A DNA stretch of 64,000 bases, taken from NCBI GenBank assembly GCA_028692715.1, contig JAQUWU010000001.1:1-64000 (forward strand), in the 5' to 3' direction. A program made the translations under genes and the position numbers. The stretch comes from Paludibacter sp. (GTDB lineage: Bacteria > Bacteroidota > Bacteroidia > Bacteroidales > Paludibacteraceae). The notes under the pieces were generated by a model. That model was not told where the DNA came from and ran no database searches. It saw only the letters and a program-made list of their open reading frames with translations. This document shows positions 17,697 to 26,472 of the stretch, piece after piece (positions within the stretch are counted from its first letter, which is position 1; every line of letters starts with the position of its first letter).

Positions 17697-19289
17697 CTAT
17701 TTTTTTAATAATACCTTACTTGAGTTTTTTCCATTATTTTGAAATGAAATTAAATAAATTCCGTTGGGAAACAGTTCAGAATTCATTTCAAATTGTTCTG
17801 TTGTTGGAATGGTTTGTAATATCAATTTACCAGTGCTATTATACAGTCTAACCGTAGCATCAGCACTGAGATTTTCATTCAATTTTATTTCAATCCTTTT
17901 TTCGAATGGATTTGGAAACACATTGAATGATTCAAAATTTGCAGTCAGATTCTGTAAAGCCGTAGAAGTATTGTCAACTAAACTATTAAGATAGACTTCA
18001 ATCATAGTATAACCATTATTCCCAATTATATTCCGATCGATCGCATCATTAGGATTCAGATTATTTGCAGTTTCCCATTCATTTGGCATGCCATCATGAT
18101 CGTCATCAGCAGGAGCTGGTAATGATGCAAGTGCAGGCCAGCCACCCTCCTTCTGATTGGCAGTTGAAGCAATCAAGCCACCTGTCTTATTTTTAACATC
18201 ATTTACTATACGAATATCAATAATATCACGTTTCGGGTAACTTGCTCCTGCTGAAAAAAGAACATCAATTTTAGCTTGCTCTGGCGAAGTTGTTGTTACA
18301 GGCTCCATCGGAATAAGATATGAACGTGATTTATACGCAGCAGCCTGTTCTGTTGTGTGATTGTTTAATTTCACCAAACTCCATGGATCGCTTGGCACTA
18401 TACCTTCAGAAGAGTTATTTTCAAAATAACCGTAACAGACCTGACATTTTTCAGTAAAAATCGGGTATGAACCTGAGTTAGGGCCCTTGATATATGCATT
18501 ACCAATAAAGTTATAACGGCTTACCGTAGTCACATCATCGTTATAACCCGGTTTGTTCTGCCAATTATAGACAACATTGTTACGAAAATCGAAATGTAAC
18601 CCTTCCGGATCTTTGGTGATATCAGTATAGTTACCCGGACGAGGCAACCTACTCATATTGTGGGCATAAAGATTATGATGATAGGTTTTTTCATCGCCAT
18701 AATCGCCTCGAACCAATGAACCATAGCTATGACTCTCAAAAGTGAGTGCTTCGCTAATTAAGCACCATTGAACTGTAACTTTATTAGAGGTTTCCTGACA
18801 CGAAATACCTTCATCTCTGGAATAAGAAGCAGTCACATGATCAATCATAATATTTGAGCCGCTAGAAATATCAATGGCATCGCCCGATGAATTTTTGGCA
18901 CCTGCATCAACGCGAACGCGCAAATATCGTATTATCACATTAGAAGCATCAATTTGAAACCGACCTTTAATACATATTCCATCACCAGGAGCAGTTTGTC
19001 CGGCAATGGTAGTATTACTTTTTGGTTTTAGAATTACATCTCCCAATTCAATGGTTCCGGAAACCCTGAAAATAATCGTACGATTGCCAACACTCATAGC
19101 ATCAGCTATAGAGCCCGTTCCACTATTGCTCAAATTGGTCACCTCATAAATTGTACCTCCTCGCCCACCGGTAGCAAATCTTCCACTACCTTCAGCTGTT
19201 GGAAATGCCAATTGCTGGCTTCTCGCTGAAAAGGTGATAAAAGAAAACAAAAGTAGAATTACGGCATTATAAATTGTGTTTTTTTTCAT
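17697..19289 (-). CDS. PL1-type pectate lyase with T9SS tail, compact form
   Basis: Secreted pectate lyase of 530 residues, the shortest of the four here. The signal peptide ends near residue 24 (SARSQ). The beta-helix starts FPTAEGSGRFATGGRGG and carries SYSRDEGISCQE in place of the SWSTDETMTLY of its paralogues, and MSRLPRPGN in place of SRNPRWASG, so it is a diverged subgroup that may prefer a different pectin region. The acidic linker (DDDHDGMPNEWE) leads directly, without an FN3 domain, into a complete T9SS sorting domain (NVFPNPFEKRIEI to SSKVLLKK). Its start is only 7 bases after the stop of the GH105 gene, so the two are almost certainly cotranscribed: the lyase makes the unsaturated ends that GH105 removes. 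Confidence 0.87.
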   Translation of the reverse strand: MKKNTIYNAVILLLFSFITFSARSQQLAFPTAEGSGRFATGGRGGTIYEVTNLSNSGTGSIADAMSVGNRTIIFRVSGTIELGDVILKPKSNTTIAGQTAPGDGICIKGRFQIDASNVIIRYLRVRVDAGAKNSSGDAIDISSGSNIMIDHVTASYSRDEGISCQETSNKVTVQWCLISEALTFESHSYGSLVRGDYGDEKTYHHNLYAHNMSRLPRPGNYTDITKDPEGLHFDFRNNVVYNWQNKPGYNDDVTTVSRYNFIGNAYIKGPNSGSYPIFTEKCQVCYGYFENNSSEGIVPSDPWSLVKLNNHTTEQAAAYKSRSYLIPMEPVTTTSPEQAKIDVLFSAGASYPKRDIIDIRIVNDVKNKTGGLIASTANQKEGGWPALASLPAPADDDHDGMPNEWETANNLNPNDAIDRNIIGNNGYTMIEVYLNSLVDNTSTALQNLTANFESFNVFPNPFEKRIEIKLNENLSADATVRLYNSTGKLILQTIPTTEQFEMNSELFPNGIYLISFQNNGKNSSKVLLKK

Positions 19290-19296
19290 TGTAAAA

Positions 19297-20457
19297 TTAT
19301 TTATTCAGTTCAATACAGCCCATGATAAATGGACCAGTTGCCTTGGCATCATTTTCCCTGATTTTTTCGTTTATATAATACTCATAACTTCCATCGCGAT
19401 ATGGGTCACCACCAAGTCCGGCCACAGCACAACATTGTGTAAGATTAAGCGTTCCATCTTTATCTTTGCGCATGAGTTTTTTCATAATCCCTTTGTATGC
19501 ACACATAGCAATTTTTTTATCCTTTTTAGGTAAATATCCTTTATTAACCCCTTTCGCGACACAGTACATAAACATGGACGATACGGACGCTTCCTGATAA
19601 TTTCCTTCTCTTGTTCCCATATCAACGACCTGATACCAAAGTCCGTTTTTCTGATACTTTTGTATAGATTTTGCCAGATCCTGTACCATTTTTATCATCT
19701 CGGGACGTTTTGGGTGAGACTGTGGAACAAAATCCAGCGCATCTACTAATGCCATATAAAACCAACCAATACTTCTTCCCCAAAAGATATGAGAAAGACC
19801 TGTAGCCGGATCGCACCATTTCTGGACTTTCTTCTCGTCCCATGCATGATAATACAATCCTGTTTTGGAATCGTACATATTATCCCTAACCAGCATAAAC
19901 TGATTAATAACATCGTCCATTAACTCAGGTTTGTTGAAGGTAGCAGCATATTGGGCAAGAAATGGTGAGCCCATATAAAGTCCGTCCAGCCACATTTGCC
20001 ACGGATATACTTCCTTATGCCAAAAGCCACCTTGACTATTGCGTGGGTGCTTCATCATTGTATTGTATAACAGATCAAGCGCCTTTTTATACTTTTCGTT
20101 TTTAGTTTGTTCGTATATCGGAAAAAGAATTTTTCCCGCATTTATCATGTCAATGTTATGTTTGCCGTTTACATAATCATAATTGAGTATGCTACCATCT
20201 TCCTGCACCATACTGTCGGCATATCGATAAACGTAGTCATAATATTTCTTGTCTTTTGTTGCTTTCCAAACCTTCAGCATTGCGAGAGAACCAAGTCCCT
20301 GAGTGTAACCAAAATAAGGCCGTGTTCCATAATCCAATTGCCAGGCCTCAGGAAATCGTTTGATTTCCGAATCGGCAAATTTCTTGTACACTTTTTCTTT
20401 TGCTCCCAGATTTAAGATCAAAAAAAATGAAAAAATTATTAAAGCTAAACGTCTCAT
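19297..20457 (-). CDS. GH105 unsaturated rhamnogalacturonyl/galacturonyl hydrolase
   Basis: Family 105 glycoside hydrolase of about 386 residues that removes 4,5-unsaturated galacturonic acid from the ends of lyase products by hydration. The start at 20457 (MRRLALIIFSFFLI) is chosen because a proper signal peptide follows it; an in-frame ATG 99 bases further upstream would put charged, AT-rich sequence before the signal. The alpha/alpha-barrel motifs are present: RPYFGYTQGLGSLAML, NIDMINAGK and the catalytic-Asp segment WQMWLDGLYMGSPFLAQYA, plus HAWDEKK and WGRSIGWFYMALVD. No T9SS tail, so probably periplasmic. It is the upstream partner of the compact pectate lyase (7-base gap). Confidence 0.92.
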   Translation of the reverse strand: MRRLALIIFSFFLILNLGAKEKVYKKFADSEIKRFPEAWQLDYGTRPYFGYTQGLGSLAMLKVWKATKDKKYYDYVYRYADSMVQEDGSILNYDYVNGKHNIDMINAGKILFPIYEQTKNEKYKKALDLLYNTMMKHPRNSQGGFWHKEVYPWQMWLDGLYMGSPFLAQYAATFNKPELMDDVINQFMLVRDNMYDSKTGLYYHAWDEKKVQKWCDPATGLSHIFWGRSIGWFYMALVDALDFVPQSHPKRPEMIKMVQDLAKSIQKYQKNGLWYQVVDMGTREGNYQEASVSSMFMYCVAKGVNKGYLPKKDKKIAMCAYKGIMKKLMRKDKDGTLNLTQCCAVAGLGGDPYRDGSYEYYINEKIRENDAKATGPFIMGCIELNK

Positions 20458-20965
20458 GATAATACTTGATAAATGGTTTTTATATATAAAATTTAAATTT
20501 TGGAAAATTAAAATTGAGCGATTTAGAATACGAAAATTGTTAGCATTGCAACTCAACGTCTACTCCAAAGTAAAATTCCGATTTGAAAAAAAAGCCAAAT
20601 CACTCTTACAAGAAAAATGATTTAGAGTATTAATTATTTTAATGATTATCCGCATAATGTACAGAAGGTCTTTAACAGGGGCTTTGCCCCTATAACCCTA
20701 CTTACTTTTTTACCTTGATGCAAAAAAGTAAGCAAAAAAAATCAAGACTACGTTCGCCCTGCCTACCGTCAGGCAGGTTCGCTCAAAAAACTATCGCTCG
20801 AAAGGCTAAAATCATCCAAACTCCTCCCTTCAGTCGTCAAACAGGAGTATTTTTACGCCTTTCTCACTTTTTTTTTGGCCTACCTGCAGCAGGCAGGCTC
20901 ACTGAACGAGGTCAATCCCATCAACTGAAAATTCAGTACAACTGTATACATTGCGGATAATCATA
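20458..20965. other. Intergenic region carrying a long dispersed repeat
   Basis: These 508 bases lie between GH105 and the next lyase. The GH105 promoter must lie in 20458-20660, but I see no consensus boxes. The rest is the composite repeat at 20667-20925. A plus-strand open frame within the repeat is not a credible gene. Confidence 0.55.
20667..20925. repeat. Composite dispersed repeat with nested hairpins
   Basis: Contains in order a hairpin AGGGGCTTTGCCCCT (20677-20691), a stem CTTACTTTTTT / AAAAAAGTAAG (20701-20732), and two GCAGG-type palindromes (20759-20778 and 20883-20897). GC content and codon pattern differ from flanking genes. This kind of mosaic of palindromes is typical of non-autonomous repeats in Bacteroidota. 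Confidence 0.6.
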
Positions 20966-23449
20966 TTATTTTTTAATGAATTTCAGTTTCGTAATTCTAT
21001 CTCTATTTCGAATACTACAAAAATAGATACCACTTGACAAATTATTTAATTCCAAACTAATTGATTTATTTAAAGAAATATTTCTTGTTGTTGAATAAAC
21101 ACTCTCACCATTTAATGAATAAATAGTAATACTGGCGTCACCAACATTTTCATTGGTAAAATCAATATTTAAAATTTTGTCAACTAAATTCGGATAACAT
21201 TTGATATTTGAATCGGAGACAGATTTTAATGCAGTCATTAGTGGCGAAACATTAACATAGTCAAAATTTGGACCTCCATTTGTAGTATTGACAGTTACCC
21301 GGACTGTATTATTTCCGGTATTTAAGTTAGCCGTTATTGTTTGCGTCGTCCACATAGTCCAACCACCTGTTATTGAAAAGCTTAGATTACCTACAGATAT
21401 GCCATTTACACTAATATCACACTGGCGGTTAGTAGTGCCGCCGTTCGCATACCTAAAAATTAATGAAGTGCTGCCACCACTTCCACCATCTATATTGTTC
21501 CATTCAATCCAGGCACCATTGCTGCCCATGTCGACTAAACCTGAGCCTGTATATCCTGCATAGGTGGTCACAACTGTATTACCTGATTGAGATGTGTAAT
21601 TTTCGGCTTGATATATCACTGCCGGAATTACACTAACAGTACATTGAGCAATATACCCTCCTTCTGCTGAGGTAGTTGTAATAGTGGATGTACCTACAGC
21701 AAGACCACTAACAAGACCGCTTGAATTTACTGTAGCTACAGCCGTGTTGCTTGAACTCCAGCTTAGACTTTGGTTTACCGCATTTGTTGGCAGTACTGAG
21801 GCTGTGAGCTGTCCGGTAGCGCCAACATTTACCGATAAGGTGGTTAGAGATGTTTTAATTCCAGTAACGGGAATATAGTTGACAGTTACAGTACTTTGAG
21901 CAGTAAAACCTCCATCCTCAGTTGTAGCCGTAATTGTGGCAGAACCTTCTGCAACACCGGTTACAAGACCTGTTGAACTAACTGTGGCAATAGCTGTGTT
22001 ACTTGAACTCCAAATTACATTTTGATTGCTTGCACTATAAGGTGCTATTAAAGTATATATTTGTAAAGTACTATTAATTCCAACAGTCCCGGTTGTGGGT
22101 GTTAGGCTTACACCTGTAACCTGACCACCTTCACCAACTAATTTATATAGGTATACTTCAAGATTCGTATATCCTCCTTCACCTATACCATTTCTGTCAG
22201 TTGCATCATTTAGATTTAATCCGTTTGCAGTTTCCCAACTATCTGGCATCCCATCATGATCAGTGTCAATAGGAGCTGTAGTGCTGTTTAAAGTTGGCCA
22301 TCCACCAACATCCGAAGGGTAAGAGATAATACCATTAGTGCCATAAGTTGATGTCCCAGTGCTAGCTTCATGAACAATGCGGGTATCTACTGTATCACGA
22401 ATAGGAAATGAACAGCCAGCTTTAGCCAGAACTGAAGTGTAGGCATCGGTTGCAGTTTCCTGATTAATAGGCATAGCTTGCCATGGTGTAGTCAATTTGA
22501 TATATTCACTACCTGAGACTCCCGTCCAGTTGTTGCTAGTGACACTAGGATAGCCATCCACATAATTATCGGAAATATACCAGCTACCCTGGTCGGTGGT
22601 TGAACGCTCTGAAGGTTCTACAATGCGGTACTTTACACCCGAACCTGTTGCAGGTCCTGCCTTATAATAGTTAGCGACCAGATTTAAAGTACTGAACGAA
22701 TAAAGAGTCTCCATTCCCACTTGCACTGCCTCCCCTCCATAAGCACTTTGATAACCCCAGTTATAAATCACGTTATTTCTGTAATCATTAAATCCACAAC
22801 CTGAAGCCCATCTCGGATTACGGCTATCGTTATTTGCAATCAGGTTATGATGCCAGGTGCCCGGGTTATTACCCCATATACCTCCAAATCTATGACCTAT
22901 TCCTACGCCGTCTTCAAACTTCTCGCATGCTTCAGAAATCATACACCATTGAACAGTTGTGTTCACATTGTGGTAAAGTGTCATGGTTTCATCGGTACTC
23001 CAACTTGCTGAAACATGGTCGAAGATTATATTAGAACTATACCGACCACCTATAGCATCATCAGAACCATAGTCAGGATCAAACCTTATGCGAATATACC
23101 GGATGATAATATTGTTGCCCTTTTCAGTGCTAAGGTTACCTCTAATACATATACCATCACCAGGCGCTGTTTGTCCGGCAATAGTAAGATTGTCATTTTT
23201 TATACTATAATTGCCAACGATAGTACCCGAAACCCTGAATACTATAGTTCGGGCTCCTGAAGCACTAATAGCTGCACCAAAACTACCTGTACCTGAGCTG
23301 TTAAGGTTAGTCACCTCATATACTGTACCTCCTCTACCACCTGTAACATATTTTCCATACCCTTCGGCTGTAGGAAAAGCTAATTGTTGTGCTTGCAAGA
23401 CACATATTGATTGAATAATCAAAAGAATAATAAGTAATTTGTTTTTCAT
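20966..23449 (-). CDS. Multimodular PL1-type pectate lyase with two Big_2 domains, CBM6/35-like module and T9SS tail
   Basis: Secreted pectate lyase of 827 residues. The signal peptide ends near residue 20 (VLQAQ). The beta-helix (about 21-400) is nearly the same as that of the lyase at 66 (SWSTDETMTLY, SRNPRWASG, GIGHRFGGIWGNN). After the acidic linker (DTDHDGMPDSWE) come two bacterial Ig-like Big_2 domains (about 452-535 and 537-612; SSSNTAIATVSSTGLVTG and SSSNTAVATVNSSGLVSG), then a CBM6/CBM35-like beta-sandwich (about 618-745, YQAENYTSQSGN to NFDYVNV), then a T9SS sorting domain ending KLKFIKK. The modules suggest a surface enzyme held close to polymer. It is monocistronic, with 750 bases of non-coding sequence upstream. 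Confidence 0.9.
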   Translation of the reverse strand: MKNKLLIILLIIQSICVLQAQQLAFPTAEGYGKYVTGGRGGTVYEVTNLNSSGTGSFGAAISASGARTIVFRVSGTIVGNYSIKNDNLTIAGQTAPGDGICIRGNLSTEKGNNIIIRYIRIRFDPDYGSDDAIGGRYSSNIIFDHVSASWSTDETMTLYHNVNTTVQWCMISEACEKFEDGVGIGHRFGGIWGNNPGTWHHNLIANNDSRNPRWASGCGFNDYRNNVIYNWGYQSAYGGEAVQVGMETLYSFSTLNLVANYYKAGPATGSGVKYRIVEPSERSTTDQGSWYISDNYVDGYPSVTSNNWTGVSGSEYIKLTTPWQAMPINQETATDAYTSVLAKAGCSFPIRDTVDTRIVHEASTGTSTYGTNGIISYPSDVGGWPTLNSTTAPIDTDHDGMPDSWETANGLNLNDATDRNGIGEGGYTNLEVYLYKLVGEGGQVTGVSLTPTTGTVGINSTLQIYTLIAPYSASNQNVIWSSSNTAIATVSSTGLVTGVAEGSATITATTEDGGFTAQSTVTVNYIPVTGIKTSLTTLSVNVGATGQLTASVLPTNAVNQSLSWSSSNTAVATVNSSGLVSGLAVGTSTITTTSAEGGYIAQCTVSVIPAVIYQAENYTSQSGNTVVTTYAGYTGSGLVDMGSNGAWIEWNNIDGGSGGSTSLIFRYANGGTTNRQCDISVNGISVGNLSFSITGGWTMWTTQTITANLNTGNNTVRVTVNTTNGGPNFDYVNVSPLMTALKSVSDSNIKCYPNLVDKILNIDFTNENVGDASITIYSLNGESVYSTTRNISLNKSISLELNNLSSGIYFCSIRNRDRITKLKFIKK

Positions 23450-24152
23450 AAAACCACTATTTAAATATGTTAATATAATTAAGAGTATATAAGTATGATT
23501 ATTTGTGACTACTCAGCACTTCAAGAAGTACTTCATTTGACGTTTTTAGGGAAATTGCAGAGTAAAAAAATGTAATTTCCACAAAAAAACAGCCAAATAA
23601 AAGCGCATAAATGATGAATGTCGCTCCAGAACTCCCCCTTTAGGGGGTTGGGGGGCTGAGTAGTTACGATTATTTTCATAAAACGATTACATATTACTGG
23701 CTATTAATTTAAAAATCATTATAAATATCAGAGAGAGTTCAAAATAAATATTTATCCATTTCTATAGCAGTAACTTCTACTAAAAGAGTATCATTATTCA
23801 TCAATACGGACAACACTCCATTGCAACCAAACTAAAAAACCACAAAATTCCCACTCCCAATAGAGTTTAACAATAAGCTATTCCAACAAACAAAAAAGGA
23901 CTTCTTCCGTTACTTGGATGATTTTCAACTACATTATTTTTATTAATAAAAAACAATACTATTCCTCGACACTATTCAGCATTACCTTAGATAGGTTTAT
24001 CCGCCGGTTTGGTATCGTTAACTAAAATAATTTCATTGTTTTGTCTTTACTCAATGTTATCAGCATTGTTAAAATATCGTCCAAAAAAAAATAAATACTA
24101 TTTTTTCATTCGAAAGTTATTATTGAATAGAAGAAGATTGAAAATCGAAAAA
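23450..24152. other. Long intergenic region, no gene seen
   Basis: About 700 AT-rich bases with stops in all frames. The only structure I see is a short palindromic repeat (23629-23664). The promoter of the multimodular lyase should be in the first 150 bases, but no convincing consensus is visible. Confidence 0.5.
23629..23664. repeat. Short C-run/G-run palindromic repeat
   Basis: CTCCCCCTTTAGGGGG followed by TTGGGGGGCT, a hairpin plus G-rich tail. It is related in design to the hairpins inside the primase-like gene (43270-43393) and the short one at 63141-63165. Confidence 0.55.
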
Positions 24153-24186
24153 AACTGACCTAAATCACGTTCAATTTAGGTCAGTT
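24153..24186 (-). terminator. Rho-independent terminator of the GATase-like secreted gene
   Basis: A 12-base perfect stem AACTGACCTAAA / TTTAGGTCAGTT with a 10-base loop, starting 14 bases past the stop at 24200 on the minus strand and followed there by a T-rich run. Confidence 0.85.
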
Positions 24187-24199
24187 AATAATTTTAATA

Positions 24200-25157
24200 T
24201 TACAATACGAATTTCAAGTAACCTTTAGTAGTTTTAGCAACATATACACCGTTTGCTAAACCTGTTACAGGAATAGAAGTTTCTTTAGAACTAATAACTC
24301 TTGCACCTAAAGTGTTATAAACTTCAACTTCAAGGTTAGTTGGGTTTACTAACTCATTTCCAACTTTATTAAGAAGACTTGCTGCAAGAACAGTTGAAAA
24401 ACCAGAAGTTCCATCTATTACCCAAGCAATTGCTCTGGTAATAATAGTTTTAGCTGCATCAGTCAAATTTGGCCAAGAGTCCATATTAATACCAATAATT
24501 ACAGCTCTATTTGTTAAAGTCACACCATTTAAAGTAGCTCCTTTCTCAAAAGCAATAATTACAGGTGCATTTTCCAATGCTACTGGAGCAGTGGCAGCAG
24601 TATTACCAGAAGCAGTTGCTAAAACTGTTACTCCAGTGCTTGGGAATTCGGCTTGAGCAGCTGGCAATACAACTTCAACACCTGATGTTGAAAGATTTAT
24701 ACCATCCGAGCTCATACCATAAGCTGTAAACAGAGCAACTGATGTCCCAAGTCCTTTAGTAATATCATGGGTAGAACCAGCCGTAGTAACATCTACGTTA
24801 AGTGAGGTAAAATTAGCTCCAGCAGGATTCTGAGTTGTCCAACCTAATGCTGCGGCTTTTAAACCCCACGTTTTAAGCATAACAACAGGTTCGGGTGTAG
24901 TTTTCAGCGTTCCGAAAGGTGCATCTCCTGAACCAAGTGAGTTACTTAAAACATGAACTGTATAGCCAGTGCCAACAGTTGCAGCTTGTGAGGTTGCAGT
25001 CACAGAATACCCTAATGAAGTGATATGCGCCTGCATAGCAGCATCACTAGTAGCGTAAGTAATTCGACGCAGATTTCCAAGAATACTCACAGGTTTGAGC
25101 AAATGCACTCGAAGTTGCAATTAAGCAACAAACTAAAAATGTAGAAATTGTTTTCAT
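24200..25157 (-). pseudogene. Secreted GATase-like (ThuA-like fold) protein with T9SS tail, frameshifted after the signal peptide
   Basis: The continuous frame 24200-25120 (306 residues) begins without a signal peptide, but an ATG at 25157 starts a typical one (MKTISTFLVCCLIATSSAFA) in another frame that soon hits a stop. Removing one G of the GG at 25092-25093 fuses them as AFAQTVSILGNLRRI and gives a protein of about 318 residues. The body looks like a class-I glutamine-amidotransferase/ThuA-like domain (SLGYSVTATSQAA, VVMLKTWGLKAAALGW, RAIAWVIDG), and the end is a T9SS sorting domain (EVYNTLGARVISSKET to GYLKFVL). As read, the gene cannot be exported. The rest of the frame is intact, so this is a very recent mutation or a one-base sequence error. 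Function unknown. Confidence 0.7.
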
Positions 25158-25371
25158 AATAATTAAATTTTAAAAATTGTTTTTAATAGAGAATTGTTTA
25201 ATAGATAATATTTATTTTATACTAAATAAATTCTAATATATATTTAACCACTACAAAAAAACAGATGATGATACATAATATAAAAAGCATGCTAAGTTAT
25301 AAATACTTCATCAATTTTCTACTTAGCAGTTTTTTAATCCTAAATACATCATTAATATATTTCTAAAAAAA

Positions 25372-26376
25372 TTACACTTTTGACAAGGTGATTACAACCA
25401 AACCCATAATAAAGAGAGCAAACATAGCAGTAAGCAATTTGTTTGTACCTTTAGGCGCACCTTTAAATTCCTTCCAGACAAAAACGCCCCAAAACATTGC
25501 CACGACAGGTGCTCCATTCGTTAATGCATATGAAATAGTTGGTCCTGCTTTTGGTATTGCCATAAAACTAATAACCATTCCAGTCATCCAGATAACACCA
25601 CCAAAAACTCCAATTATGTGAGTTTTAAAATCACCGGAAGCATAATCCTTCATAGTTAATTTTTCACCCTGAAGGGGATGACGCATTACAAAATAATTAA
25701 AAATTGGAGTGCTTAGTACCGCTCCAACAGTAAAGAAAAAGACTCCTGTAAATGGAGTAAGATTACCTGTACCACCACCAACATAGGCAGGGTCAAGCGA
25801 TTTTACTACTAGACCATAGAAAAATGCAATGGTAACACCAGCTAGCAATGAAACAATCAAACCTTTTGAAGTGGTTCCTTCTTTTGTTCCGGCTAATTTT
25901 TTATAAGCCAACATACAGAAATAAATGGCTCCAACAATAAGAGCTACACCTGTAAATAATACTGGTACATTATTGCCCTGAGGACCGGCAATAATAAAAT
26001 TAACAACAATACCAAGCACCCATGCTAAACCTCCACCAATGGGGAATCCAACAGACATACCTGCTATAGCCATTGCTGCAACCAATAATAATGTTCCTAA
26101 ATTCCAGACAATACCACCGGCAATTGCCCACATAATACTTGTAGAATTAGCTTGAGCTAAATCTTCTAAAAATCCCCGACCATCAGTACCAAAACTACCT
26201 AATGTAAAAGCAGCTACAATAGCTGTGATTAAAAGTCCCCATACAAAATCAAAATAAAAAAGTTCAAAGCGCCAGTTTTTTTCAATCATTTTTTGGGCGT
26301 TCGACCATGAACCCCAACATATCATACTAAATATTAGAAAGATGATAGCAGGAAGGTAACTTTGTATCAGTGTCAT
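25372..26376 (-). CDS. GRP-family (DMT superfamily) sugar permease
   Basis: Inner-membrane protein of 334 residues with about ten predicted transmembrane segments (for example residues 8-22, 45-63, 82-103, 104-128, 140-158, 172-192, 205-230, 255-278, 285-300, 313-332). The sequence pattern (SMICWGSWSNAQKM, GGIVWNLGTLLLVAAMAIAGMS cut into separate helices) matches the glucose/ribose porter group of the drug/metabolite superfamily, which moves sugars with protons. It is the last gene of the sugar-catabolic operon, 96 bases after the isomerase with a hairpin between. The likely cargo is the pentose used by the four enzymes; apiose is an inference. Confidence 0.78.
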   Translation of the reverse strand: MTLIQSYLPAIIFLIFSMICWGSWSNAQKMIEKNWRFELFYFDFVWGLLITAIVAAFTLGSFGTDGRGFLEDLAQANSTSIMWAIAGGIVWNLGTLLLVAAMAIAGMSVGFPIGGGLAWVLGIVVNFIIAGPQGNNVPVLFTGVALIVGAIYFCMLAYKKLAGTKEGTTSKGLIVSLLAGVTIAFFYGLVVKSLDPAYVGGGTGNLTPFTGVFFFTVGAVLSTPIFNYFVMRHPLQGEKLTMKDYASGDFKTHIIGVFGGVIWMTGMVISFMAIPKAGPTISYALTNGAPVVAMFWGVFVWKEFKGAPKGTNKLLTAMFALFIMGLVVITLSKV

Positions 26377-26427
26377 AAAATTGATTTTAAAGTGTGTATT
26401 AGATTGTGATAAAAATATAGAATAAAA

Positions 26428-26461
26428 GCCTTAAACCTTCCTTTAGGGAAAGATTTAAGGC
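26428..26461 (-). terminator. Hairpin between isomerase and permease genes
   Basis: Outer stem GCCTTAAA / TTTAAGGC with additional pairing CCTTCC / GGGAAA inside, just past the isomerase stop at 26473. A T-containing tract follows on the minus strand. It could terminate part of the transcription and so lower permease expression. Confidence 0.55.
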
Positions 26462-26472
26462 AATATAAATGA

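Noticed and set aside
20715-20960. 81-codon plus-strand frame within the composite repeat
   Set aside because: It lies wholly in palindromic repeat sequence and has no protein-like pattern.
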